Positions 26,344-34,301 of a stretch of 64,000 bases of DNA are shown here, piece by piece. The translations under genes and the position numbers were made by a program. The stretch spans positions 1,064,885-1,128,884 of the forward strand of contig NZ_BRZC01000004.1 in NCBI RefSeq assembly GCF_030268005.1, written 5' to 3'. The DNA comes from Microbacterium arabinogalactanolyticum (GTDB taxonomy: Bacteria; Actinomycetota; Actinomycetes; Actinomycetales; Microbacteriaceae). A model generated the notes under the pieces. That model was not told where the DNA came from. It did no database searches and saw only the letters and a program-made list of their open reading frames with translations. Position 1 is the stretch's first letter; each line of letters opens with the position of its first letter.

Positions 26344-27216
26344 ATGGCATCCTCCAGCGTCACCTCGTTGATCTCTGCGCACCTGGGCATCCCCACCCAC
26401 GTCGCAGGGCTGGTCGCCGCGCGCTCTTTCCGGTCGATCACGATGACCTGGCATCGGGCCAGGGAGACGGCCTGGCGGTGGTCGCCGATCGAGGTGGGAA
26501 CGCGACGCAGCACGGTGGTGCTCTTCCCTGGAGACGGTCGCAAGGTGCCGACCGCGGATGCTGCTCCCTCCGGTCCTGCGCCGCTCGGCCTGTTCCTTCC
26601 GCCTGACGCCGAGCAGAACCTGGAGTGGGAGCCGGGCTCTGATGTGCTGGCGGTGTGGGTGCCGGAGCGCCTGCTGCAGGAGTTCACCGAGGGCAGGACG
26701 CCGGATGCCGCTGTGCTGCACTCCTCGCCGCTCACGATCGGCTTCCGCACCTTCGCACAGGCCGTCGTGCGCCACGGGGACGAGGGCTCGTCCATGTCGC
26801 AGTATGCGATCGAGCGCCTCGTCGCCGAGATGCTGTTCGGGGCGCTGGTGGAGCAGCAGTCGATCGAGACGAGCCCTCGCCCCAGCTCACTCGTGGAACG
26901 GGCCCGCTCGATCATGCTGATGCACCGTGAGGACCCGAGCTTCTCCACCCCTCAGCTCGCCGCCGAGCTGCACATCTCCCCCCGGCAGCTGCAGCGCGCT
27001 TTCGCGGGCGCCGGTCTCCGACCGGGAGACATGCTGCGCCGGATGCGCATCGAACTCGCGGAGTCGATGCTGCGCAACCCGCTGTACACGGGCCTGACGG
27101 TGGAGGAGATCTCACGCTATGCGGGCTTCACGTCCGCCCTGCAGCTGCGTCGGGCGCTGCACGCCGAGGGCTCCCCCGCACCCGTCGAGCTGCGCAACGC
27201 CGAGCGCGGCGCCTGA
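26344..27216 (+). CDS. AraC-family transcriptional regulator 1
   Basis: A 290-residue regulator. The C-terminal 100 residues carry two helix-turn-helix motifs: FSTPQLAAELHISPRQLQRA (first) and TVEEISRYAGFTSALQLRRA (second), with MRIELAESMLRNPLYTG between them. The N-terminal part (TMTWHRARETAWRWSPIEVG, VLFPGDGRKVP) looks like a cupin-type sensor, so it probably answers to a small molecule. It is divergent from the PqqD-nucleotidyltransferase cassette and its -10 box overlaps that of PqqD, so it is the natural candidate regulator of the cassette. It is paralogous to the regulator at 30820-31695 (shared ERARSIMLMHR / DRARSLMLMRR). Confidence 0.87.
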   Translation: MASSSVTSLISAHLGIPTHVAGLVAARSFRSITMTWHRARETAWRWSPIEVGTRRSTVVLFPGDGRKVPTADAAPSGPAPLGLFLPPDAEQNLEWEPGSDVLAVWVPERLLQEFTEGRTPDAAVLHSSPLTIGFRTFAQAVVRHGDEGSSMSQYAIERLVAEMLFGALVEQQSIETSPRPSSLVERARSIMLMHREDPSFSTPQLAAELHISPRQLQRAFAGAGLRPGDMLRRMRIELAESMLRNPLYTGLTVEEISRYAGFTSALQLRRALHAEGSPAPVELRNAERGA

Positions 27217-27222
27217 GCGCGC

Positions 27223-27238
27223 GCGGGCACCTGCCCGC
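27223..27238. terminator. bidirectional terminator between AraC 1 and the kinase gene
   Basis: GCGGGC (27223-27228) and GCCCGC (27233-27238) around ACCT, between two convergent stops. Confidence 0.55.
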
Positions 27239-27270
27239 CGTCGGCCGAGCGGATGCCGAGCGCGGGCGGA

Positions 27271-28317
27271 TCAGTCGCGGCTGAGCACGCCGGCGACGAC
27301 GAGCTCGTCCACCGCGTCTTCGACGATCTGCCGCGCGGAACCCGTCGGAGGCTCGCCGTGCGCGTCCACCACGGCGGCGATGATGCCGCCGAGGTCGGCG
27401 CCGTCGGCCGCCGCCTGCCAGATGACGGGCGCGATGCCGTCGAGGACCTTCAGCTCGGACTCCACCATCACGATCAGGTAGTCGTCGGACCGGATGGCGT
27501 CTCGCGCCTGCGCGACGCCGTACGGACCGCTCACGGCCGGCAGAGCCAGCGGATGCCATTCGGATGCCGCGGGTTCTGCGCTGAGGATCTCGGACATCAC
27601 CGCGGGCACGATCTCGGCGTCGGGATAGCGCAGCATCCGCACGCCCCCGACCGCATCGCACAGACGGGCGATCGACTGGAGCGGGGCGGGGTGGTCGCGC
27701 AGGTAGCTCATCTGCGTCACCAGTTCGGGCAGCGCTTCGGCCAGCGGCACGGTGCTCAGCTGCGGGGCTCCGAGCTCCGGATCGCGATCGATCAGCACGA
27801 GTCCGCTGAGCCGCAGCGGCACGGCGGGCACCGGGAGCAGCCCCGCGTCGACGGGCGAGACCTGCTCCTTGGGGAGGTCCTTGCGCACCACGGACAGCGG
27901 CTTGCGGTACGGATGCACGGACCGGGACTCATCCGCGGCGACGGTCTCGTCGGAGACGTAGCCGAACCGACGGCCCAGCGCCCGGCTGAGGGTCGTCTTG
28001 CCACGCCCGGACGGCCCGACGAACGCGACAACGCGCCCCTCGGCGTCCGCCACACCCGCCGCATGGAACATCAGCGCGCGTCCCCGTAGCGCCTCCAGCG
28101 CAGCGAGCGTCACGTCGACCGTCAGCTGCTCCATCCCCTGATCGAAGGATGCCCCAGCATTGAAGGACACAGTGAGCTCAGGTGGCGTCGCCACATCAGC
28201 GCTGATCGCACCGCTCCACGCCGCGCGGAGCTGCTCGCGCTGTGCGGCGTCGAGAGCGTCCCCCGGCTCGATCAGGACGCGCAGGCCGAGCACGTCGACG
28301 ACCAGGTCCACCGTCAT
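27271..28317 (-). CDS. HPr-kinase-like P-loop protein fused to a C-terminal PqqD-like domain
   Basis: The 348-residue protein has a kinase core: VTLAALEALRGRALMFHAAG, Walker A AFVGPSGRGKTTLSRALGRR (about 98-117) and YVSDETVAADE, the layout of HprK-related proteins. HPr kinases have G-x-x-x-x-G-K-S/T and a later catalytic Asp or His. From about 270 the end reads YLIVMVESELKVLDGIAPVI-W with LGGIIAAVVDAHGEPP and DAVDELVVAGVLSRD, a PqqD-like recognition domain. Together these suggest a kinase that finds its own peptide substrate. It overlaps the BY-kinase gene upstream by ATGA. Whether it phosphorylates a peptide, protein or sugar is unknown. Confidence 0.78.
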   Translation of the reverse strand: MTVDLVVDVLGLRVLIEPGDALDAAQREQLRAAWSGAISADVATPPELTVSFNAGASFDQGMEQLTVDVTLAALEALRGRALMFHAAGVADAEGRVVAFVGPSGRGKTTLSRALGRRFGYVSDETVAADESRSVHPYRKPLSVVRKDLPKEQVSPVDAGLLPVPAVPLRLSGLVLIDRDPELGAPQLSTVPLAEALPELVTQMSYLRDHPAPLQSIARLCDAVGGVRMLRYPDAEIVPAVMSEILSAEPAASEWHPLALPAVSGPYGVAQARDAIRSDDYLIVMVESELKVLDGIAPVIWQAAADGADLGGIIAAVVDAHGEPPTGSARQIVEDAVDELVVAGVLSRD

Positions 28318-29834
28318 GACGCGCGATGCGTGCTTCTGCGCAGTGGAGCCCCGTCGTCATCGCGTGCCGCCGGCTCGCTGCGCACGGGCTCGCTGCTCGG
28401 CGTGCTCGCGAGCAGCTGAGCGGCCTCGTCCTCGGGCTTCTCCACGCGGTAGTAGTCGCCGTGGTACTGGTAGCCGTAATAGGCGGCGCCGCTTCCGCGC
28501 CGCGGGACGCGGTTGAGCACGATGCCCAGGGCACGGGCGCCGGCTCGGTCGAGGTTGCTGAGCGCCTTGCCGAGCACCTCGAACGTGGTCTTGCCGACGG
28601 TGGCGACGACGATCGCGCCGTCGGTGCTGTGGGCGAGGACGGCAGCGTCGGTCACGGGGATCAGCGGCGGGGCGTCGATGATCACGATCGCCTCGCGGGA
28701 GATCGCCTCGAGCAGCTCCTTCATGCGCGCGGAGCCGAGCACCTCGCTCGGGTTCGGCGGGATCTTGCCCGCTCCGATGACCAGCAGCCGCCCGTTGCCG
28801 CCGACGCGGTGCGCGACATCGGCCAGCTCGGCACGCCCGGCCAGCACATCGGAGAGGCCGACACCCTTGGGCAGGCCGAAGACCGTGTCGATCATGGGAC
28901 GACGCAGGTCACCGTCGATCAGGACGACCTTCTGGCCGCTGGAGGCGAGGGTGATCGCCAGGTTCGAGGCGGTGGTCGACTTGCCGTCGCCCGGAAGCGG
29001 GCTGGTGATGACCATCACCCGCGGCGGGTTGTCGACGTCCATGAATTGGATGTTGGTGCGCAGCTCGCGCATCGCCTCGGCGATCGCGAACAGGTGCGCC
29101 TTGGAGCTGTTGGCGGAGTTGCCGCCGTCGAACGGGATGAGGCGGTCGTCAGCGGTGAACGACTTCTCCTCCGGGACGGTGCCCACCACCGCGACGCCGG
29201 TCTCGCGCTCCACTGCGGCGACATCACGGATGCGGCGGTCGAGGGTGTAGCGCAGAAGGCCGTAGCCGATCGCGAGGGCGAGGCCCACGAGGGCGCCGAT
29301 CGCGAGCGCGAGCTTGGTGTTGGGCGACGACGGGCTCCCGGGCAGACGCGCGGAGTCGACGGCGCTGAGGAAGACGGTACCGGTCTTGTCGGGATCGCCG
29401 GACTCGATCTTGTTGACCTCGGCGATCATCGCGCGCACCCAGGCCTCCGCGAGATCGCGGGACTGCTCCGGGCTCGAGCCGTTCGCCGTCACCTTCAGCG
29501 AGGTGGTGTCGATCGGGTTCGTGATGCTGACCTGGTTGATCAGCGAATCGGGCGATTTCGCGAGGTCGAGCTCTGTGATCACGCGGTCGGCGACCGAACG
29601 GCTCTGGCCGATCTCGACATAGGTCTTGACGCGCTGCGCGGCGATGCTGTTGCCGAGGCTGACCGTCCCGAGCTCCTCACCGCTCACAGTCCGCACGAGA
29701 GCCGTGGCGTCCGCCGTGTACACCTTGGGCTGCGTCAGCGTCCAGCCGAAGGCGAGCACGACGGCGCCCACGATGACGGCCAACATGCCCAGCCAGTGTG
29801 CGCGGAAGATCCGCAGGTAGTCCCTCAACTCCAT
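28314..29834 (-). CDS. polysaccharide co-polymerase / BY-type tyrosine kinase 1
   Basis: A 506-residue Wzc-like single chain. An N-terminal membrane helix (HWLGMLAVIVGAVVLAFGWT) and a Wzz-type outside domain are followed by a second helix (TKLALAIGALVGLALAIGYG) and a cytosolic kinase: Walker A TSPLPGDGKSTTASNLA, Walker A' VVLIDGDLRRPM, and Walker B VIIDAPPLIPVTD. The C-terminal tyrosine cluster YYGYQYHGDYY (about 452-462) is the autophosphorylation tail. Such proteins set chain length and export of polysaccharide. The start at 29834 has GAGGGG at 9 nt; an upstream GTG adds four residues. The kinase gene 27271-28317 follows by ATGA overlap. Confidence 0.94.
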   Translation of the reverse strand: MELRDYLRIFRAHWLGMLAVIVGAVVLAFGWTLTQPKVYTADATALVRTVSGEELGTVSLGNSIAAQRVKTYVEIGQSRSVADRVITELDLAKSPDSLINQVSITNPIDTTSLKVTANGSSPEQSRDLAEAWVRAMIAEVNKIESGDPDKTGTVFLSAVDSARLPGSPSSPNTKLALAIGALVGLALAIGYGLLRYTLDRRIRDVAAVERETGVAVVGTVPEEKSFTADDRLIPFDGGNSANSSKAHLFAIAEAMRELRTNIQFMDVDNPPRVMVITSPLPGDGKSTTASNLAITLASSGQKVVLIDGDLRRPMIDTVFGLPKGVGLSDVLAGRAELADVAHRVGGNGRLLVIGAGKIPPNPSEVLGSARMKELLEAISREAIVIIDAPPLIPVTDAAVLAHSTDGAIVVATVGKTTFEVLGKALSNLDRAGARALGIVLNRVPRRGSGAAYYGYQYHGDYYRVEKPEDEAAQLLASTPSSEPVRSEPAARDDDGAPLRRSTHRAS

Positions 29835-29977
29835 GCGCGCGTGCACCCCTCAGTCCGTACGACGCAATAATGCCTTCGAATCTAGCAGTCGGCCTCGGAA
29901 TCTCGTTGTCCCAGCGCGCCCGGCGAAGACGAACATGCGCCCGATTCACGCTACTTCACGACATCCGGGAACAGAAA

Positions 29978-30010
29978 AGCGCGGGCCGAACGAGACGTTC
30001 GACCCGCGCT
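29978..30010 (-). terminator. intrinsic terminator of the exported protein 1 gene
   Basis: Arms 29978-29992 and 29996-30010 pair with one mismatch around AGA, and on the minus strand TTTTCTGTT follows the stem. This is the best classical hairpin plus U-tract in the window. Confidence 0.85.
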
Positions 30011-30024
30011 CAGCGCTGCATCGC

Positions 30025-30663
30025 TCAGGAGGTGAGCACCCCGTTGTCGGGGGTGAGGTCAGTCCAGTTGACCGTGCCGGTACCCAGCACCACTCCGCCG
30101 ACGCTGCTCGTGCTCAGGTTGAACGTGAGGGTGTAGGTGCACTCCACCTGAGGCAGCGGCAGGATCGGAATGAAGATGGCCGTGAAGCTCATCGTCACGC
30201 TCGTCGGCTTCTTCGGGTAGTTGAGGCCGAGGCCGTTCGGCATCGGGATCGACCCGAGCACCGTGAACGGCGTGGTGAAGGCGCTGATCTGGCCGATCGT
30301 GCCTGCGCCACTCGTCGCCCCCAGCGTGAACTGCTTGGTGGTGCCATCGTTGAAGCTGATGCTTCCGCCGAGGCCGATCACCGTGTACGCCGGCTTGAAG
30401 AAGCCGACATCGCAGCCCGAGCTGTCGAGGTTGAAGATCGTCGTTCCCGTGACAGTGCCGAGGCCGAGGGCCGTCACCGACTGAGCGGTGAAGGCGCCGA
30501 TGCTCCCGAGCTGCAGACAGCCGCATCCCGGGTTTCCCGTCGAGGCCGATGCCAGCGGCATGGCGACGGCGGCGGCGATGGCGGGAACCGACCAGGCGGC
30601 TCCCTTGACGACCGTGCGGCGGTCGATCGTGCGCGGTGCTCCCGCGGTGACATTCTCAGTCAT
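30025..30663 (-). CDS. exported protein 1 with Tat-like leader (RRTVVKGAAW)
   Basis: This 212-residue protein has the leader TIDRRTVVKGAAWSVPAIAA and a cleavable stretch ending PLASAS, so it is probably exported by the Tat pathway. The mature part starts STGNPGCGCLQLGS with three close cysteines, then is Gly/Thr/Ser rich with repeated beta-strand patterns (TTIFNLDSSGCDVGFF, SISFNDGTTKQFTLGATSGA). There is no LPxTG sorting motif or catalytic residue set. It belongs to a set of three such proteins in this window. GAGGGG lies 13 nt before the ATG. The gene stands alone between a terminator and the AraC 2 gene. Function unknown; a surface or matrix protein is possible. Confidence 0.75.
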   Translation of the reverse strand: MTENVTAGAPRTIDRRTVVKGAAWSVPAIAAAVAMPLASASTGNPGCGCLQLGSIGAFTAQSVTALGLGTVTGTTIFNLDSSGCDVGFFKPAYTVIGLGGSISFNDGTTKQFTLGATSGAGTIGQISAFTTPFTVLGSIPMPNGLGLNYPKKPTSVTMSFTAIFIPILPLPQVECTYTLTFNLSTSSVGGVVLGTGTVNWTDLTPDNGVLTS

Positions 30664-30819
30664 ATGCTGTGTTTCCCCTCAACAAGCTGTACCCAGTGGC
30701 GTCGGGCGGCTTCTCAGGGCCGCACACCATCGATGATCTGAGCACCGGGGAGAGCACTCAACGCGCCTGTCGCACTTTCCACGAGTCCTGTCGCAAAGCG
30801 GATCTCGTCGCCCGAGGCC

Positions 30820-31695
30820 TCAGCCCACCGGCATCCGCTCGCTCCGGGCGCGAGCCGGAAGCGGGAGTCCGCGGCCGGCGAATGCGCGCCGGAGTGCCGA
30901 GGGCGTGCGAAGACCCGCATGGATCGCGATCTCGCTGATGCTCAGCGAGTCGTACGCCGGATCGCCGAGCAGCTCGTTGGCGAGATCGATGCGCATGCCG
31001 CGCAGCTCATCAGCCGGCGAGCTGTTCTCCGCCGCGAACATCCGCTGCAGGTGGCGAGTCGACATGTGCATCTCCTGCGCGAGTTCGGCGACCCCGAACT
31101 CCCCCTCCGCACGGCGCATCAGCATCAGCGAACGGGCTCGGTCGATGGGTCTGTCCTCGCGAGCGCCCGCCACGTTCTTCGGCACCGACTCGAGCAGCGC
31201 ACCGAACGCCATCTCGGCGAGCACGCGCTCCACGAGATAGTCGGTGTACGGCGTCGCGTCCGACGGCTGCACGAGCAGAGAGGTCAGGAAGGCCCGCAGC
31301 CCGACGGTCAGCGGCGTCGGCGACAGGACCTGCCGGGGCGACTGAACGCCTGTCTCGACCTCGAGAAGCGAGTCCCACGGCAGCCAGACTCCGACGGCCT
31401 TGCCACGAGCCTGCGCCGAAAGGTGCAGGTCGCGATGCGGATGCAGGAACACGGCGCTCCCGACCTCGGCGCGCTCCTCGCCCAGGTCGCCGTCGACCAT
31501 GACAGGGACGTCGACGAACACGAGCCCCGCCAGTGCGTCCCGCCCCGTCGGCTGCCGGCGCCACGACCAGCGCGCGCCCCCGTCGAATGTATAGCTCGTC
31601 GCGAGCGTGCTGCGATGGCGGCATACCGCCTCGGGCTTCTCCGAGCCCGGCCCCAGCTGCCGCATGACCGCGGCGACGTCGATCAGATTCCCCAT
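30820..31695 (-). CDS. AraC-family transcriptional regulator 2
   Basis: This 291-residue regulator has a sensor-type N-terminus (TSYTFDGGARWSWRRQPTGR) and the two C-terminal helix-turn-helix units FGVAELAQEMHMSTRHLQRM and SISEIAIHAGLRTPSALRRA. The ATG at 31695 follows CTGGGGAGG by 6 nt. The frame stays open far upstream of the start, but that part is Arg/His rich and antisense to lepB, so the internal start with its ribosome site is preferred. It is paralogous to AraC 1; both have the segment RARS(I/L)MLM-x-R. Divergent from the signal peptidase gene. Confidence 0.87.
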   Translation of the reverse strand: MGNLIDVAAVMRQLGPGSEKPEAVCRHRSTLATSYTFDGGARWSWRRQPTGRDALAGLVFVDVPVMVDGDLGEERAEVGSAVFLHPHRDLHLSAQARGKAVGVWLPWDSLLEVETGVQSPRQVLSPTPLTVGLRAFLTSLLVQPSDATPYTDYLVERVLAEMAFGALLESVPKNVAGAREDRPIDRARSLMLMRRAEGEFGVAELAQEMHMSTRHLQRMFAAENSSPADELRGMRIDLANELLGDPAYDSLSISEIAIHAGLRTPSALRRAFAGRGLPLPARARSERMPVG

Positions 31696-31866
31696 AACGG
31701 ACCTCCCCAGATCCACGACACGCCCGGCCCCATCCGTCAGCGTTCGTTCGGGACAGCATAGACCCCCAAAGGCCATTTCGCGACACCGCACGCACGAAGA
31801 TGCGACCTCGCCGGCGATCAGCATCCGCTCCCCGGGTCGATCAGCAAGGTGCGGCATGCTGTATGC

Positions 31867-32583
31867 GTGACCTCCGCAGACGACGCATCCCCTGCCCCTC
31901 GCCCGCTGTGGCGGCGCATCACGGGCAGCACGTGGTTCCACCTGATCCTGGCGTTCGTGGTGGTCGGGGCGGTGCTGTCGTTCGTGGCGAAGCCGTACGC
32001 GGTGCCCTCGGGCTCCATGGAGCAGACGCTCACCCCCGGTGATCGGGTGCTCGTCAACCGGCTCGCGTTCGTGGGCGGCGGCCCCAGCACGGGCGACATC
32101 GTCGTGTTCGATGCGGACGAGACCTGGGGTCCGGACGGCACCGCCGACGACGGTCCGCTCAAGGGCGTGCTGCGCTGGATCGGCGAGGTCACGGGATTCG
32201 GCCCCTCCGGTCCGCACACCCTCATCAAGCGGGTCATCGCGGGACCGGGTCAGACCGTCTCCTGCTGCGACGCCGAGGGCCGCCTGCTGGTCGACGGCAA
32301 ACCCCTCGACGAGCCGTACGTGTTCGAGGACATCCCCTTCACGCCGGGCTCCCTGGACTGCACCTCCACGCCGGCCTCGCTCCGCTGCCTCCCCGAGGTG
32401 ACGGTCCCCGCAGGCTCGTATCTGGTCCTCGGCGACCATCGCTCGAACTCCGCCGACGGTGCGTACCCCTGCCGGACTCCGGACGCCGATGCGGCCACCT
32501 GCTACCGCTGGGCGAAACGCGATGAGATCGTCGGGAAGGCCGTCGCGATCCTCTGGCCGGTCGGCCGGTGGAGCGGTCTCTGA
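31867..32583 (+). CDS. lepB: signal peptidase I (S26)
   Basis: LepB removes signal peptides at the outer face of the membrane. The 238-residue protein has one membrane helix (FHLILAFVVVGAVLSFVAKP), then box B VPSGSMEQTLTPGDRVLVNR with the catalytic Ser50, box D TLIKRVIAGPGQ with catalytic Lys121, and box E YLVLGDHRSNSADGAY. The extracytoplasmic part carries cysteine pairs (VSCCDAEG, DCTSTPASLRC). The GTG at 31867 was chosen; a GTG six codons earlier is possible, and CATGCT 6 nt before 31867 is only a weak -10. It opens the plus-strand unit next to the initiating sugar transferase and may process the exported proteins of the locus. Confidence 0.92.
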   Translation: MTSADDASPAPRPLWRRITGSTWFHLILAFVVVGAVLSFVAKPYAVPSGSMEQTLTPGDRVLVNRLAFVGGGPSTGDIVVFDADETWGPDGTADDGPLKGVLRWIGEVTGFGPSGPHTLIKRVIAGPGQTVSCCDAEGRLLVDGKPLDEPYVFEDIPFTPGSLDCTSTPASLRCLPEVTVPAGSYLVLGDHRSNSADGAYPCRTPDADAATCYRWAKRDEIVGKAVAILWPVGRWSGL

Positions 32584-32636
32584 GGATTCGGCGCAAGCCG
32601 ATATATCCGGGGCTGTACGTCTGGGGTTTGACGGCT

Positions 32637-32759
32637 TAGACTGCAGACAGTCCTCCTGTGGGAGGAGGATGACGTCGCTTGCTGGGGCAGCGACGAAGCG
32701 CTGGGTGCACGATCCGTCGTGTGCGCTGCGCGTGGGACGAAATCCTCTGGGGAGGGATC
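32637..32759 (+). promoter_or_regulatory. structured leader of the initiating sugar transferase gene
   Basis: A TAGACT box at 32637-32642 could start a leader of about 110 nt. It holds consecutive stems: TCCTCC/GGAGGA (32651-32666), GTCGCT/AGCGAC (32674-32694) and GCACGA/TCGTGT near 32707-32722, before CTGGGGAGG at 32747-32755. The -35 is poor. Structure suggests control at RNA level, but no known riboswitch was recognised. Confidence 0.4.
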
Positions 32760-34274
32760 GTGGCCGTATCCGAGCCATGGGGTGCGCACTGGGGTGCGAT
32801 AGGACAGGCGGGTCAGACGTCTGCGGTGGCGTTCGCGCCGCCGGCGTCATCGAGCGCGAACTGGCAAGCGGCGTACCGTCGTCGCCTCGTCGTCACCGAC
32901 GCGATCATCGTCGTGGTGGCGGTCTTCGGTGCCCAGTTCCTGCGCTTCGGTGAGGACTCCGCGAGTCTGTACATCCCGGGCTTCAGCGGCAGCAGCTTCA
33001 CACTGGCGTACACGCTCGTCTCGGCGGTGTTCGCCGTCGCATGGCTTGTGGGGCTCCGCCTGCACGGCACCCGCGATCCGAAGACCGTGGGCAACGGCAC
33101 GCAGGAGTACCGCAGCATCGCCGACGCCAGCATCCGCACCTTCGGCATCCTGACGATCGCCGCCTTCCTGCTGCACATCGAGGTGGCGCGCGCGTATCTG
33201 CTGCTCGCGCTTCCCGTGGGACTGCTCCTGCTGATCGCGGGCCGCTGGATGTGGCGCGGCTGGCTCAGCGCGCAGCGCTCGCAGGGCCGCTTCCTCACGC
33301 GGATCGTGATCGTGGGCGAGCACGCCAAGTCGGTGCACATCGCGCGGGAGGTGCAGCGCGACCACACCGCGGGCTACGAGATCATCGGCGCGGTCACCGA
33401 GCGCGGCCACGGGCTGCTGCTCCCGGGCATCCCCGTGATCGGCGACCTCGACGGCATGCTGCCCGCCCTCGAGTCGGTGGGCGCGGATGCCGTCGTCTAC
33501 AGCGGCTCCGACCTGATCTCGCCCCCGCGGCTGCGTCAGTTCGGCTGGGAGCTGCAGACCCGCAGCATCGACCTCATCGTCGCCGCTGCGCTGACGGACA
33601 TCGCCGGACCCCGCATCCACGCCCGCCCGGTCGCCGGGCTCTCGCTCATCCACGTGGACTACCCGGAGTTCACCGGCATGCGGTACGCCACCAAGCGCGC
33701 GTTCGACGTGTGCGTCTCAGCGCTCGCGCTGCTGGTGCTCTCGCCGCTGCTGCTGGCGCTCGCCTTCGCGGTGCGCACAGACGGCGGGCCGGCGCTGTTC
33801 ATGCAGGAGCGCATCGGGCTGGACGGACGGCGCTTCCGGCTGCTGAAGTTCCGGTCGATGGTGCCGGATGCCGAGGACATGCTCTCCAACCTGCTGGCGT
33901 TCTCCGACGGCAACGGCGTGCTGTTCAAGATGCGTGACGACCCGCGGGTGACCAAGGTGGGCGGCGTTCTGCGGCGGTTCAGCCTGGATGAGCTGCCGCA
34001 GCTGTGGAACGTGCTGCGCGGCGACATGTCATTGATCGGCCCTCGCCCGCCGCTGATGCGCGAGGTGCAGAACTACGAGGACTTCGCGCAGCGTCGTCTG
34101 CTCGTCAAGCCGGGCATCACGGGCCTCTGGCAGGTGAGCGGTCGCTCGGACCTGTCGTGGGAGGACAGCGTCCGCCTCGACCTCTACTACGTGGAGAACT
34201 GGTCGCTGACCGGCGACCTCGTCATCCTCTGGCGCACGGTCCGCACCCTGCTGCGCCCCCACGGCGCCTACTGA
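32760..34274 (+). CDS. polyprenyl-phosphate glycosyl-1-phosphate transferase (initiating sugar transferase) 1
   Basis: This 504-residue enzyme should start polysaccharide repeat units by placing a sugar-1-phosphate on undecaprenyl phosphate. Four N-terminal helices (VVTDAIIVVVAVFGAQFLRF and following), a central CoA-binding-like Rossmann part (RIVIVGEHAKSVHIAREVQ), and a C-terminal catalytic domain: TKRAFDVCVSALALLVLSPL, QERIGLDGRRFRLLKFRSM, RRFSLDELPQLWNVLRGDMS, LIGPRPPL, and VKPGITGLWQVSGRSDLSWE. This is the PssY/WcaJ/CpsE family. The GTG at 32760 has CTGGGGAGG at 4 nt. The paralogue at 63109 has the same layout. Sugar specificity (Glc or Gal likely) cannot be read. Confidence 0.94.
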   Translation: MAVSEPWGAHWGAIGQAGQTSAVAFAPPASSSANWQAAYRRRLVVTDAIIVVVAVFGAQFLRFGEDSASLYIPGFSGSSFTLAYTLVSAVFAVAWLVGLRLHGTRDPKTVGNGTQEYRSIADASIRTFGILTIAAFLLHIEVARAYLLLALPVGLLLLIAGRWMWRGWLSAQRSQGRFLTRIVIVGEHAKSVHIAREVQRDHTAGYEIIGAVTERGHGLLLPGIPVIGDLDGMLPALESVGADAVVYSGSDLISPPRLRQFGWELQTRSIDLIVAAALTDIAGPRIHARPVAGLSLIHVDYPEFTGMRYATKRAFDVCVSALALLVLSPLLLALAFAVRTDGGPALFMQERIGLDGRRFRLLKFRSMVPDAEDMLSNLLAFSDGNGVLFKMRDDPRVTKVGGVLRRFSLDELPQLWNVLRGDMSLIGPRPPLMREVQNYEDFAQRRLLVKPGITGLWQVSGRSDLSWEDSVRLDLYYVENWSLTGDLVILWRTVRTLLRPHGAY

Positions 34275-34301
34275 ACTGCTCCTGTACCGGGCGCAGGACG
34301 G

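Noticed and set aside
31695..32850. A 676-residue version of AraC 2
   Set aside because: The extra N-terminal part is antisense to lepB, low in complexity, and lies before a good ribosome site at the shorter start.
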